From positions 143,134 to 207,133 of the forward strand of contig NZ_LWSK01000002.1 of assembly GCF_001642955.1 (NCBI RefSeq): DNA of 64,000 nucleotides, read 5' to 3'. The position numbers and the translations under genes were made by a program. The number at the start of each line of letters is the position of its first letter. The first letter of the stretch is position 1. The notes under the pieces are model-generated. The model was given only the letters and a program-made list of their open reading frames with translations, was not told where the DNA came from and did not search any database. Below are positions 45,422 through 55,322 of the stretch, piece after piece. This DNA comes from Rubripirellula obstinata (GTDB lineage Bacteria > Planctomycetota > Planctomycetia > Pirellulales > Pirellulaceae).

Positions 45422-47107
45422 TTAAAATCGCGTTTGGTACTGCATGTAGAAGAAGTCGGCGTCGGCGTCGGTTGGGACACCGGCGGTCGTTTCGTAGTAT
45501 TCGCCTGCGTTGAAGTGCGAGTAACCGACCAGCATGCTGTTGCGTGCATCAAGATTGATGTTGAACAGAACGTCAACTTCTTGACCAAGTTCCCGGTCGC
45601 CTGCGGCATTGGCGGCGTTGAAGGGATTCATGGTGACACCGTACGGCGTTGTGGCTTCGTCCAGCATGAAGTGGTGAGCCCAAACGATCAGCTTGACCTT
45701 GGGGCTGATGAACGGAGTGATGAATTGGACATTGATGTCGTGCAAGTTGCGACGACCAAACAAGTCCATCAATCCGTTGTACTTGTGTGCCAATGGGAAC
45801 AAGTGATTGAATCCATCATCGCCAGCAGCGAACGGAGGATTTTCCGCTCCTGAAGCGTAGTCGTACCAACCCCAAACGGTCGGCTTCCAATCGCCCAAAT
45901 TCAGTTGACGACCAACACCTGCTGCAATGAACCCGGCACCATGATCGGTCCCATCGCTGTTGGTTCCAAACTGGGATGCAGATTCAATGTCGTAAAGAAC
46001 TCCACCGTCCGACTTACCCGAAATCCTGGCACCGACGGTGTGGAAGTCGAAGTCGGCGACGTCGTTGACAAAACCAATGTAGTACGCCTCAAGACTTCCG
46101 AGACTTGTTTGAGAGTTGGTTCCGTAGACGCCAAAGAAGTCAATGTCTTCGTTGGCATCATCAACTTTACTGCGGGTTGCATTGGATCGTGTCACAGGAT
46201 TGGTAAAGAATCCATCGACTGCCCATTGGTCACCCTGGTAGGTTCCGGTGACACCTTGGAATGTGCGACGCGTATTCGCCCAGTCCAATGGCGAAACCAA
46301 TCGTTGTGCACCGAACAGCAGTTCTTGGCGACCGACACGAACCGCAAGATTTTCGGTCAATTGAGTTTCCAGAAACAAGTTCTGGATTTCACCACGGTTG
46401 ACTTCGATAGGACGGAACAGAAACGCGTCATTCGATCCAGAGCTGGAATCAGCGTACAAGTATTCGCCGTAAACGCGGAAGTAATCGTTGATGCGAAGAT
46501 TGCTGAACAGGCGGTATCGAGTCAGAAAGAATTCGTCATCGATTCCAGTCAGGCCGAGCCCACGCATGTTGTTCTCGCTGTGATAGCGAACCCGAGCTTC
46601 ACCACCAATGTCCAATTTTCCTCCGTACAATCCCTTGAATGATTCGCCGGGCTGGGCTGGCCCGTCGTAGAAGTTGTCATTCAAGTAACTGAAGTCGTTC
46701 AGAAAGAAGAGCCCCTTGTAAGCGCCCTTCATCTTTGCGGTTGCAGCTTCCTTTTTCTCTTTGTTGGAATCGGTGCTGTTACAGCGACTACATGGCACTG
46801 CGGCCTGCATTTCAGGCTGCATCGCGGCGGGCATTTCAGCGGGCGCGTATGCTACGACAGGTTCCGGCATCGCAGCCGGGGCTTCTACGGTTACGGTTTC
46901 GGCTGCAACCACATTCTCAGCCGGCGTTAGGTAGCTGTCTTGAAGGGGAGCGTAGTTGCTGGCTTGCTGAATCGTTTCATCCGGCCGTAGATCGACGACT
47001 TGGATGTCAGCCAAAGGAGTATCAGCAAAAGCGTTTCCGCCGGTAAAAAAACCGGTCAATAGCGTCAGAGCAAGGACTCTTCGCCGCGAGTGTTTGGTGA
47101 TGGTCAT
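45422..47107 (-). CDS. Outer-membrane beta-barrel porin, alginate-export family-like
   Basis: About 561 residues. The preferred ATG at 47107 gives MTITKHSRRRVLALTLLTG, a clear Sec signal peptide ending near ANAFADTP; the AGGAAGG upstream supports it over the ATG at 47128. Residues 30-115 are an Ala/Glu/Pro-rich linker. From about 140 a barrel of alternating strands begins (GGKLDIGGEARVRYHSENN, RYRLFSNLRINDYFRVYGEY, LAVRVGRQELLFGAQRLVSP) and it ends with the aromatic C-terminus FFYMQYQTRF, a usual outer-membrane assembly signal. Related planctomycete proteins are annotated as alginate export proteins but the substrate is often unproven. It is divergent from the nitrate genes, so it may be the outer-membrane pore for nitrate or nitrite; this is inference from position. 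Confidence 0.8.
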   Translation of the reverse strand: MTITKHSRRRVLALTLLTGFFTGGNAFADTPLADIQVVDLRPDETIQQASNYAPLQDSYLTPAENVVAAETVTVEAPAAMPEPVVAYAPAEMPAAMQPEMQAAVPCSRCNSTDSNKEKKEAATAKMKGAYKGLFFLNDFSYLNDNFYDGPAQPGESFKGLYGGKLDIGGEARVRYHSENNMRGLGLTGIDDEFFLTRYRLFSNLRINDYFRVYGEYLYADSSSGSNDAFLFRPIEVNRGEIQNLFLETQLTENLAVRVGRQELLFGAQRLVSPLDWANTRRTFQGVTGTYQGDQWAVDGFFTNPVTRSNATRSKVDDANEDIDFFGVYGTNSQTSLGSLEAYYIGFVNDVADFDFHTVGARISGKSDGGVLYDIESASQFGTNSDGTDHGAGFIAAGVGRQLNLGDWKPTVWGWYDYASGAENPPFAAGDDGFNHLFPLAHKYNGLMDLFGRRNLHDINVQFITPFISPKVKLIVWAHHFMLDEATTPYGVTMNPFNAANAAGDRELGQEVDVLFNINLDARNSMLVGYSHFNAGEYYETTAGVPTDADADFFYMQYQTRF

Positions 47108-47844
47108 ACTTAGAGGATCCTTCCTCATCGGAGTGGCGAAAGTTTGATTAAAATGAAACGCGATGCGGTTCTGATCGATTTCTGCCGAAGCTCTTCAGCC
47201 CTTCTCTTCAGCTTTCGTCCGCACCAATCTCTTCAAACATTGGAACCTCCCCCAATTCCGGTAAAGCGGGTGACATCCAAAGGGGGTTATCGGTGCATTG
47301 CTCTTCTGACTACAGAATCCTCGAAGCGGCCAGTAAAACGGAATGACCGGTAAAAGCTAACATTCCACTGCCTGGATCTTCCGTACACCATTGCGATGAA
47401 TGCTTCCTAAACGGCAAGAAGCCCACGAGCTCAATTTCACGCATCGCAGCACCCACCATTTCGACTGTGACTCTAAAAGCCAGTCGCGAATCTGCGGAAA
47501 GCGTTTGAACGAGCCGTCGCCCGCCTCAAAAACAGGCATCTGCTACTGATTTCCGCAGATTGGTTCCGAAGCATGAAGACGTTGGGTAGCAAAAAGCGAC
47601 GCTTCCTTCCGCAATAAAGTCACAATCGGCTCCATCAGGGGGCGTGTCCGTACGCATTGGGGCCGCTATTTCTCAACACCGATTCATGCAACGGGTTTGG
47701 CACATTGAGTGCTTTGACGATTCGACGACGTGAAGTGTGCATCGGAAACAAGCGAACAGGCTTTCCCGCAAGCAACCCGTCGGAGATTCAGCTTCTCATC
47801 CCGCGGTACTTAACGCCGCATTTCTCTTTTCTTGGTAACGCACC
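47108..47844. other. Divergent intergenic region between the porin and the nitrate operon
   Basis: 737 bp without a credible gene. Several short open frames (for example on the plus strand at 47657-47920) overlap the nrtA start or have no ribosome site and are judged spurious. A sigma-54 promoter match at 47698-47713 is the main feature; the half nearest the porin has a few short G/C-rich dyads but nothing conclusive. Confidence 0.6.
47698..47713 (+). promoter_or_regulatory. Candidate sigma-54 (-24/-12) promoter of the nitrate operon
   Basis: TGGCACATTGAGTGCT has GG and GC separated by exactly 10 nt, fitting the TGGCAC-N5-TTGC consensus with one mismatch. Transcription would begin near 47724, 120 bp before the nrtA ATG. 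Nitrogen genes are classic targets of sigma-54 with NtrC; no clear NtrC site was found. Confidence 0.45.
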
Positions 47845-49377
47845 ATGCCAATGGCCTCTCGTTTTCTGGCACTGCGCTTTCCGGCACTTCACTTTCTGCG
47901 ATTCAGTCCCGCAATTTTGATTCTTCTGGTCATCTCTTTGGAAGTCGGATGCAGCAGCAATGAGATCACTTTGGAAGACCTAGAAAACGCAGCATTGCAA
48001 TTGGAGGCCGAGGATGATGTGGAGTCTTCCAGTGACGATCTTGCCGCAGGTGAATCGGTGGCAGTGGCAATGCTGGAGATTGAAAAACCAGACTTGAAGT
48101 TTGGTTTTATCAAGCTAACCGACTGCGCACCGCTAGCGATCGCAAAGGAGAAAGGATACTTCGAGGACGAGGGGCTAAACGTCGAGGTGCAATCGCAATC
48201 GAACTGGCGAGACCTTTTAGCGAGGGTGATCAGCGGAGAGTTGGATGGAGCTCATATGTTGGCGGGGCAGCCGATCGGTGCTTCGATCGGCGTCGGCGCA
48301 AGTGCGCCGATCGTGACTGCATACAGTCTTGATTACAACGGAAATGGAATCACGGTCAGCAACGATGTGTGGGCAAAGATGCAGGAGAACGACGAGAGCC
48401 TTAAATCCCCCACGCCCAAGCATCCAATTCCGGCAACCAGCTTGAAGCCCGTTGTCAGCGACTACAAGCAATCCACTGGTAAGCCGTTCCCGATGGGCAT
48501 GGTGTTTCCGGTCAGCACACACAACTACGAAATCCGATATTGGTTGGCGTCATCAGGAATTCACCCTGGGATGTACGACGGTGAAGAAGATGCCAAGGGC
48601 GTGATTGATGCGGATGTCGAACTCAGTGTCACGCCACCGCCACAAATGCCAAAAACGCTAGAAGGCGGAACGATCTATGGTTACTGCGTTGGGGAACCTT
48701 GGAACCAAGTCGCCGTCGCCACTGGAATTGGCGTTCCGGTAACGACCAACTACGACATCTGGAACAACAATCCCGAAAAGGTTTTCGGGGTTTCTGAAGA
48801 CTGGGCCGAAGCCAATCCTGACACCCACTTAGCCGTGGTCAAGGCGCTGATACGAGCCGGGCAATGGCTCGATGCGAAGGATGAGAAAGGTGAATTCCTT
48901 AACCGCCGCGAGGCAGCAAAAATCCTAAGTAGTTCTGCATACGTTGGTGCGGACGAAGACGTTATCGCCAACAGCATGACGGGCACCTTTGTTTTTCAGA
49001 AAACAGACGTTCGCAAGATGCCCGAGTTCAACGTTTTCTTTGACGGTTACGCCAGCTATCCACACTACAGCGACTGTGTTTGGTTTCTCACCCAGATGCG
49101 ACGTTGGGGACAAATCAGCGAAAGCAAACCGGCGAGCTGGTACGCCGAAAAGGCGAAGCAAATTTATAAGCCGGAAATCTATCGCCAAGCTGCCGACATG
49201 CTGATCTCCGAAGGCAAGCTTGATCCGAATGAAATTCCGTCGCCAAGCTACGACGGCTACCGCGAAGCTTCGTCAGCGTTCATCGATGGCAACACCTACG
49301 ACGCGAAAGACCCCATCGGTTACATCAACAGCTTCGACATCGGCAACAAGGATGCAGAGTCACTCGCCAAGCAATGA
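47845..49377 (+). CDS. nrtA: Nitrate ABC transporter substrate-binding lipoprotein (NrtA-like)
   Basis: 510 residues. Captures nitrate (possibly nitrite, or bicarbonate as in CmpA) outside the inner membrane and hands it to NrtB. The N-terminus is hydrophobic ([17 protein letters not shown]) and ends in a lipobox-like VGC, so Cys34 or so would be lipidated. An acidic linker ([23 protein letters not shown]) leads to the NMT1/NrtA fold: [20 protein letters not shown] near 90, [20 protein letters not shown] near 130, [21 protein letters not shown] near 220, and [20 protein letters not shown] near 285. These match the anion-binding family. It is the first gene of the nitrate cluster. A nearby ATG two codons in is equally possible as start. 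Confidence 0.9.
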   Translation: MPMASRFLALRFPALHFLRFSPAILILLVISLEVGCSSNEITLEDLENAALQLEAEDDVESSSDDLAAGESVAVAMLEIEKPDLKFGFIKLTDCAPLAIAKEKGYFEDEGLNVEVQSQSNWRDLLARVISGELDGAHMLAGQPIGASIGVGASAPIVTAYSLDYNGNGITVSNDVWAKMQENDESLKSPTPKHPIPATSLKPVVSDYKQSTGKPFPMGMVFPVSTHNYEIRYWLASSGIHPGMYDGEEDAKGVIDADVELSVTPPPQMPKTLEGGTIYGYCVGEPWNQVAVATGIGVPVTTNYDIWNNNPEKVFGVSEDWAEANPDTHLAVVKALIRAGQWLDAKDEKGEFLNRREAAKILSSSAYVGADEDVIANSMTGTFVFQKTDVRKMPEFNVFFDGYASYPHYSDCVWFLTQMRRWGQISESKPASWYAEKAKQIYKPEIYRQAADMLISEGKLDPNEIPSPSYDGYREASSAFIDGNTYDAKDPIGYINSFDIGNKDAESLAKQ

Positions 49378-49455
49378 TTTAACAAAGCAACGAACCAACA
49401 AGGTGCCTTTCGATCCGATGGATTGCCGGGCATGGAATGACGGAATTTGACTTTT

Positions 49456-49484
49456 ACGTTTGGCTGACCGCCTCAGTCAAACGT
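49456..49484. repeat. Small hairpin between nrtA and nrtB
   Basis: Twelve-base arms (ACGTTTGGCTGA and TCAGTCAAACGT) pair with one mismatch around a 5-nt loop in the 222-bp gap. It may limit read-through so that the binding protein is made in excess over the permease, a common pattern in ABC operons; no T-run follows. Confidence 0.55.
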
Positions 49485-49599
49485 GACTGCGAAGCGACCG
49501 TAAAGGGTCGGGTATTGTGATCCGGTATCCAATGCCCGATCCGGTCGTGGATCGCTCGAAGAATGAATTGAAACAACTCAAATTTGGACGAATTGAACT

Positions 49600-50706
49600 A
49601 TGAAGTGGCGTCGCATCGCATTGCATTTCAGCACGGTAACTGGCTTACCAATCTTGGAACCCTTCATTCGCTTGATGGCTGGTGAAGACCCTAAGGAACA
49701 GTTGAAGGGAATCGCGAAATACATCCTTGTACCGGCGGCAGCCATCGCTCTTTTCCTTGCGTTCTGGTCGTTCTCGTCTCGGTACGTGGTCGCCAACAGT
49801 GTCGCATTGCCCGGGCCGTCGCAGACATTCAGGGAAGGCAAGCAACTGTTCGCTGAACACTTTGAACAGAAGCGAGCCGACGCGTTGAAAGTCAAGGAAA
49901 AGCGAACCGAAGCGATCCTGCTGGTCCGCGATGCGAATCGGGCTGAGCAACAGGCTGCAAAAGCAAGCGATTCGCAAAAGCAAATCCTGCTAGCCAATGC
50001 GACGAAGCTCCGCAAACGCGCCGTGTCGGCGGCTAACTATCGACCGTCGAGCCCACCAACATTTGTCGATCAAATTTTCAACAGCCTACAAACGGTGATG
50101 TTTGGTTTCATCATCGCCACAGTGATCGCTGTCCCTGTTGGCATCCTGTGTGGTATGAGCCCATGGTTCAACGCAGCGATCACGCCGCTGATCCAGATTT
50201 TCAAACCCGTCAGCCCGCTGGCGTGGCTGCCGCTGGCGATGTTGGTGATCCTTTCGTTTTCTAGCGAAGGCGAACCCTGGTTTCCGATCGCATTCTTGAC
50301 ATCGGCGCTGACAGTCTGCCTCTGTTCGCTTTGGCCAACCTTGGTCAATACAACCTTGGGTGTCGCTAGCGTTGATAAAGACTATTTGAACGTCGCGAAG
50401 GTGCTGAAGCTTTCGTCGATGCAACAACTTTGCAAGATCATCTTGCCGGCCAGCTTGCCGTTGATGTTTGCAGGAATGCGAATCAGCCTTGGCGTCGGTT
50501 GGATGGTTTTGATCGCCGCAGACATGCTGGCTCAAAACCCAGGCTTAGGAAAGTTTGTCTGGGATGAATACCAAAACAACAACGAGATTTCCTTCGCACG
50601 CATTGCTTTCAGCGTGATCATCATCGGCTTGATCGGTCTCGTGCTCGATCGAATCATGATTTTCTTTCGCAATTTGGTCAGCTTTGGTAACCCAGCACCG
50701 GCGTAG
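49600..50706 (+). CDS. nrtB: Nitrate ABC transporter permease (NrtB-like)
   Basis: 368 residues, longer than typical NrtB (about 275-290) because of an N-terminal extension. A first helix lies at about 44-66 (ILVPAAAIALFLAFWSF), followed by a charged, Lys/Glu/Ala-rich stretch (about 85-145) likely to be periplasmic or coiled. The transport core then begins (FNSLQTVMFGFIIATVIAVP) with about five helices. The BPD permease EAA loop reads VDKDYLNVAKVLKLSSMQQL and contacts the ATPases; LPASLPLMFAGMRISLGVGW follows it. Inner-membrane partner of NrtA, NrtC and NrtD. Confidence 0.9.
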   Translation: MKWRRIALHFSTVTGLPILEPFIRLMAGEDPKEQLKGIAKYILVPAAAIALFLAFWSFSSRYVVANSVALPGPSQTFREGKQLFAEHFEQKRADALKVKEKRTEAILLVRDANRAEQQAAKASDSQKQILLANATKLRKRAVSAANYRPSSPPTFVDQIFNSLQTVMFGFIIATVIAVPVGILCGMSPWFNAAITPLIQIFKPVSPLAWLPLAMLVILSFSSEGEPWFPIAFLTSALTVCLCSLWPTLVNTTLGVASVDKDYLNVAKVLKLSSMQQLCKIILPASLPLMFAGMRISLGVGWMVLIAADMLAQNPGLGKFVWDEYQNNNEISFARIAFSVIIIGLIGLVLDRIMIFFRNLVSFGNPAPA

Positions 50707-50815
50707 GGCGGGGATCAGTTTGAGGCGTTTACCGCTTGGATGCATCAGTTCGCAAGAGCTTGGCCACGGAAGGCATTTTTCTTTTTATCGTTCACTGTTT
50801 GGCTAGAGTTTTTTT

Positions 50816-51759
50816 ATGAGTGTCGCTGTCCTAGCTGATCCAAAGATCGAAACACCGGTTCCTGTTGCTCGCCCAAATACTGTGCTTTCAATGCAGGGCG
50901 TTTGCAAAGGTTTCGGTAGCGGTGTGACTCGTAACGAAGTGCTAACGAATATCAACTTGAACGTTCGTGAGGGCGAGTTCTTGGCCGTGGTCGGGTTTTC
51001 TGGCAGCGGCAAATCGACGTTTATGAAGTTGTTGGCGGGTTTGGAAAAACCAGACTCGGGTGACCTGTTGATGAACGGACAACCGATCATCGGCCCCGAC
51101 CTCAGCGTGGCCTGGTGTTCCAGAACTACTCGCTTTTGCCTTGGTTGACCGTTCGCGGCAATATCGCATTGTCGGTCAACAGCGTTTTTAAGACTTGGGG
51201 CAAAGGAGAACGACGCGACCACGTGGAAAAGTTCATCGAAATGGTTGGACTCGCACACGCGGCCCATCGTCGTCCACACGAATTATCCGGCGGCATGCGG
51301 CAACGTGTTTCCTTGGCTCGAACGTTGGCGATGAAACCGAAAATCCTACTGCTTGATGAGCCACTGTCAGCACTTGATGCGATGACTCGCAGCGTTTTGC
51401 AGGATGAAATCTTGAAGATCTGGGAAGAGGAACGTCAGACCTGCGTGATGATCACCAACGACGTTGACGAAGCGATCTTGGTGGCCGATCGCATCGTCCC
51501 GCTGAACCCTGGACCGAAGGCTTCGATGGGGCCCGCGTTCACCGTCGAACTTGATCGACCGCGAATCGCTGCTGAGCTAAATCACAACGACAAGTTCAAG
51601 GGACTTCGAAACGCGGTGACCAACTACTTGGTCGCGGTGCGGCAAAAGAGTCGCGATGACGAAGCAGCGGTTTCGCAATCACCACAAATCGAACTACCCG
51701 ACCTGCAGCCGAGAAGCTTGACGCTGCCAAGAAAAGCGATTTTGAATTCAACGACGTAG
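50816..51759 (+). pseudogene. nrtC: Nitrate ABC transporter ATPase (NrtC-like), interrupted by a -1 frameshift
   Basis: Two overlapping frames make one ATPase. The first (50816-51148) has the Q-loop side N-terminus with Walker A GFSGSGKST near residue 62; the second (from about 51115) continues with VFQNYSLLPWLTVRGNIALS, the signature LSGGMRQRVSLART, Walker B ILLLDEPLSALDAM and the H-loop region. The break is at about 51113-51115, where TGGTG would need one more G to read Trp-Val-Phe-Gln in frame. Both halves are otherwise well conserved, so a sequencing or assembly error in a G run, or a very recent mutation, is likelier than an old pseudogene. At about 314 residues it lacks the NrtA-like C-terminal domain of cyanobacterial NrtC. 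Confidence 0.88.
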
Positions 51760-51841
51760 CGAAATTGCCGTGTGTCGCTGCACTCCACACGGCCTACACC
51801 ACTTCCTAAACCCTAACACCTAAAACCCAATACCTTCTTCT

Positions 51842-52681
51842 ATGGCCGGTTACGTTGAAATGTTCCGTCTTGGCAAAACCTACGACACGCCCGCTGGGCC
51901 TGCCGTGATTGTCGAAGACTTCAACCTGAACATGAAGAAAGGCGAATATGTTTGTTTGCTCGGTCACTCGGGATGCGGCAAGTCTACCGTGCTTTCGATG
52001 GTCGCCGGCCTGAATCCAATCACCGCTGGTGGCATCGTCGTCGCCAATCACGAAATCGATGGCCCCGGCCCCGATCGCGGCGTGGTTTTCCAGTCGCCTT
52101 GCTTGATGCCGTGGATGACGGCAATGGAAAACGTGATGCTGGGCGTCAATCAGGTTTACCCGCATGGAACCAAGGCACAACGACGTGACATTGCAGCTTA
52201 TTACCTGACGCTGGTTGGTTTGGGTACCAAGTTGGACACGCGAGCGAAGGATTTGAGCCAAGGCATGCAGCAACGCGTCGGTATCGCCCGAGCGTTCGCA
52301 TTGAAACCCAAGATGTTGTTGCTTGACGAACCGTTTGGAATGCTCGATTCGCTGACTCGGATGGAGTTGCAAGAAATTTTGCTTGAGATCCTGATGCGAG
52401 ACAAAGTCACGACGTTAATGATCACTCATGACGTCGATGAAGCACTCTTCATGAGCGACCGTGTCGTGATCATGACCAACGGACCGAGTGCAAAAGTCGG
52501 CATGGTTTTGGATGTGCCGTTTGAAAGACCTCGACTGCGTGCAGACGTTCTGGAACATCCGCAGTACTACGAAGAACGAGCCAAGATGATCCAGTTTTTG
52601 GAGGACCAAGATCACAAAAAACTGAAAGAAGATGCACAAAAACGAGAAGAAGCCAAACAGGAGGAAGCGGTAGCGTCCTAA
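51842..52681 (+). CDS. nrtD: Nitrate ABC transporter ATPase (NrtD-like)
   Basis: 279 residues, normal for the family. Hydrolyses ATP to drive nitrate import. Walker [10 protein letters not shown] lies near residue 41, the Q-loop in [17 protein letters not shown] near 82, the signature [14 protein letters not shown] near 139, Walker [13 protein letters not shown] near 159 and the switch His in [15 protein letters not shown] near 197. The C-terminal tail is charged ([17 protein letters not shown]). It is a diverged paralogue of the preceding ATPase and would form the heterodimer with it. If the NrtC frameshift is real, NrtD could only act as a homodimer. Confidence 0.93.
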   Translation: MAGYVEMFRLGKTYDTPAGPAVIVEDFNLNMKKGEYVCLLGHSGCGKSTVLSMVAGLNPITAGGIVVANHEIDGPGPDRGVVFQSPCLMPWMTAMENVMLGVNQVYPHGTKAQRRDIAAYYLTLVGLGTKLDTRAKDLSQGMQQRVGIARAFALKPKMLLLDEPFGMLDSLTRMELQEILLEILMRDKVTTLMITHDVDEALFMSDRVVIMTNGPSAKVGMVLDVPFERPRLRADVLEHPQYYEERAKMIQFLEDQDHKKLKEDAQKREEAKQEEAVAS

Positions 52682-52687
52682 CCAATC

Positions 52688-53578
52688 ATGGAAACTCTCT
52701 CATCCACCTTAAACGACGATTCACTGCTTGCTGAATTGCGAACTTACGACATTGGCGATGCCGGAATCGATGTTGACCAGCATGATTCACTCAGCAACCT
52801 CGCTGCTAAATCCTTGGCCACCGGAACGGCAGAATTGCTAACGCCGCCTAGCGATACCGGCAGTGGCGAGATCGGATCGGCACTTGCGATTCCTGTTTAC
52901 CGAGCCGGACGAATCGCCAGCATCGTTGTGATGTCGATTAAGCCGAAGACAGTGGGCGCGGGCGTGTTCGAGATTTGGGAACCAGTTGATCCGTACGAAG
53001 AAGTCAAACTGCGAAGCGGTTACTTCGCTCACTTGGAACGGTTCGCAAACGTGAGTTCGTTTGTGCGATTCGAGCGTGGCAATGGTTTGCCAGGACAAGT
53101 TTGGGAATCCAAGCAAGCAGTCATTCACGATGACTTGCCAAGTCACGTCGGTTTCCTGAGAGCAGCCGGCGCGTCGGCCGGGCTGCTGCAAACCGCGGTC
53201 GGGTTACCGATCATCAGCGGCGACAAATTGAAATCGGTAGCAGTCGTAATTTCGTCGGAAGCGACGCCGATTGCCAAGGGCTACGAAGTTTGGAATGCGG
53301 TCGATGATGGATTCACTTTGGAAGGAGCAGCCTATCAAGGGTTGGATCCCGCTTTCCAACTCAGCCGCGATGCAAAGCTAGAAACCGATACCGGTCTGCC
53401 CGGTTTGGCCGCTGTCCACGCTGGCGCAACGACGACCGAAAATGATGCAATTTTGTTGGCTGGTCGAAATCAGCAGAACCTTTCATCCGACATGGGAAGT
53501 GCCGGTCCCACAGCCGGATTAGCGATACCGGCCTACCGTGACAACAAGTTGACCAGCGTGATGACCTTCTTGTTCTGA
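52688..53578 (+). CDS. GAF-like domain protein within the nitrate operon
   Basis: 296 residues, starting 6 bp after nrtD, so it is cotranscribed. Function not established. It contains two GAF-like halves with related phrases: GSALAIPVYRAGRIASIVVM near residue 58 and AGLAIPAYRDNKLTSVMTFL at the end, with VGLPIISGDKLKSVAVVISS between them; each looks like the central beta strands of a GAF fold. The middle has FVRFERGNGLPGQVWESKQA and HVGFLRAAGASAGLLQTA, the usual GAF ligand-pocket sequence style. There is no output domain (no HTH, kinase or cyclase) and no membrane segment. It may sense a nitrogen compound and act on the transporter or reductases, by analogy with regulatory domains tied to NrtC, but that is inference. 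Confidence 0.6.
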   Translation: METLSSTLNDDSLLAELRTYDIGDAGIDVDQHDSLSNLAAKSLATGTAELLTPPSDTGSGEIGSALAIPVYRAGRIASIVVMSIKPKTVGAGVFEIWEPVDPYEEVKLRSGYFAHLERFANVSSFVRFERGNGLPGQVWESKQAVIHDDLPSHVGFLRAAGASAGLLQTAVGLPIISGDKLKSVAVVISSEATPIAKGYEVWNAVDDGFTLEGAAYQGLDPAFQLSRDAKLETDTGLPGLAAVHAGATTTENDAILLAGRNQQNLSSDMGSAGPTAGLAIPAYRDNKLTSVMTFLF

Positions 53579-53627
53579 TCAAAATCCAAATCGACCTATT
53601 CAGCTTTTCACTCAACCCAATCACTTC

Positions 53628-55322
53628 ATGTCTTCCACGCTTCCCATCACTGATCCCTCACCCGACTTGGTCGGCGACTTGCTGCGAGAGCAACAATCGC
53701 TGTCCGCGGTGGAGCGATTCAGCGTGCTGCATGAAGCGGGCAACATCGAAAACGAACCGGCGCAAGCTCGCTACTATCGCGACCTGTTACCTGCATCACC
53801 GCCCTCTCCTGGCCAACAATTCGCTTTCCAAGTCGATCTGGATAAGTGCAGCGGATGCAAAGCCTGCGTCGTCGCTTGTCACACACTTAATGGATTAGAA
53901 GAAGACGAGTCATGGCGAAAAGTCGGCACGATTACGATCGGGGAAGCCGAAACCGACTCGCTTCCAACGATCCAACACGTCACCACCGCCTGCCACCACT
54001 GCGAAGATCCAGGTTGCCTGAATGGGTGTCCGGTCAAAGCGTATGACAAGGATCCTGTGACCGGGATCGTCCGCCATTTGGATGACCAATGCATCGGTTG
54101 CAAGTACTGCACGATGATGTGCCCCTACGAAGTACCGAAGTACAGCGATCGTCTGGGCATCGTTCGCAAATGCGATATGTGTCACCAGAGATTATCGGCG
54201 GGTGAAGCTCCCGCGTGCGTGCAAGCGTGTCCCAACGAAGCGATCGCGATCACAATCGTTGATCAAGGGATGACATTCGCCAGTGACGAACGAATTGCAT
54301 CGGGCGCTCCGCTCTCTTCGATCAGCAAACCGACGACTCAGTACGTTTCCAGTGTAAGCGAAAAGATCGCATCGGCGGTTCCGCAAGACGCCAAAGTCGA
54401 TCACGTCGCTGAAAGCCACTGGCCGTTGGCCGTGATGCTGGTTGCAACACAGGCGTCGGTGGGAATCATTATCGCAGAACGATTTTGGTCGGCGGCGTTA
54501 GTTTTAGCTGGCGTTGAAACATCAATCATGGCCACTCGTATCAGTGCCACTGCCGCGTTGTTAGTCGGCGGCATTGGATTAAACATCGCGCCGCTTCACT
54601 TGGGACAACCGCTGCGTGCTTGGCGTGTTTTCCTTGGCCTCAAAACCAGTTGGCTCAGTCGCGAAGCAATCATTCTGGGCAAATACATGGGCGTTCTGAC
54701 CGCGGCAGTTGTACTGTTGTGGATGCCGACGTTTTCCGAATATGTCCCGGACATCATTCAAGCGTGGACGCCCGACTGGGCGGCGAAAGCGGCACTCGGC
54801 TTGTCGATCCCGATCGGAATCGCTGGCCTGTATAGCAGTGCGATGATCTATATCGTTACTCGGCGGAAACTGTGGCGACACAGCCGCACATTCGTCCGCT
54901 TTCTAGGCACCAGTGTCATCGTTGGACTCGCAGGCGTTGCAGGAATTGCAGCAGTCGTTGGGTATGGAAAATCAGCGGCGATCATGGGTTTGATTTCGGT
55001 GGCCTTTGCCGTGGCCAAGCTGGTGTGGGAATACCGAATCCATTTGGGTTCTGGCGTTTCATCGTCCACCGATGACTTTGATCGGCGTAGTCATCGACTA
55101 GTGAAGAGCCAACTTTCCGAACTCGCAAAAATCCGCACGATCAGCGGAGCAGTTGGGATTTTCGTCTTGCTGTTGGCAGCAACGATCGCGCCCGCGTCAC
55201 CGTCGCTCTCCGGTGTCGCCGCGATCTTTGCTGCCGCAGTATTCCTGGCCAGCGAACTTGCTGAACGATGGCTGTACTTCAGCAGCGTCGTCTATGACCG
55301 AATGCCGGGGACTTTCAAATGA
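53628..55322 (+). CDS. Fused DmsB-like four-cluster Fe-S protein and DmsC-like membrane anchor
   Basis: 564 residues. The N-terminal half carries four Cys clusters of the DmsB type: [16 protein letters not shown] near residue 74, [19 protein letters not shown] near 121, [18 protein letters not shown] near 155 and [20 protein letters not shown] near 183. The second half, from about 262, is a DmsC-like anchor with about eight helices ([20 protein letters not shown] first). Such anchors oxidise membrane quinol and pass electrons through the Fe-S chain to a molybdopterin subunit. The stop overlaps the next gene, a molybdopterin nitrate reductase, by 4 bp, so the two probably form one complex. Fusion of the B and C subunits is unusual. 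No Tat signal is visible here or in the partner, so the Fe-S part should face the cytoplasm. Confidence 0.85.
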   Translation: MSSTLPITDPSPDLVGDLLREQQSLSAVERFSVLHEAGNIENEPAQARYYRDLLPASPPSPGQQFAFQVDLDKCSGCKACVVACHTLNGLEEDESWRKVGTITIGEAETDSLPTIQHVTTACHHCEDPGCLNGCPVKAYDKDPVTGIVRHLDDQCIGCKYCTMMCPYEVPKYSDRLGIVRKCDMCHQRLSAGEAPACVQACPNEAIAITIVDQGMTFASDERIASGAPLSSISKPTTQYVSSVSEKIASAVPQDAKVDHVAESHWPLAVMLVATQASVGIIIAERFWSAALVLAGVETSIMATRISATAALLVGGIGLNIAPLHLGQPLRAWRVFLGLKTSWLSREAIILGKYMGVLTAAVVLLWMPTFSEYVPDIIQAWTPDWAAKAALGLSIPIGIAGLYSSAMIYIVTRRKLWRHSRTFVRFLGTSVIVGLAGVAGIAAVVGYGKSAAIMGLISVAFAVAKLVWEYRIHLGSGVSSSTDDFDRRSHRLVKSQLSELAKIRTISGAVGIFVLLLAATIAPASPSLSGVAAIFAAAVFLASELAERWLYFSSVVYDRMPGTFK

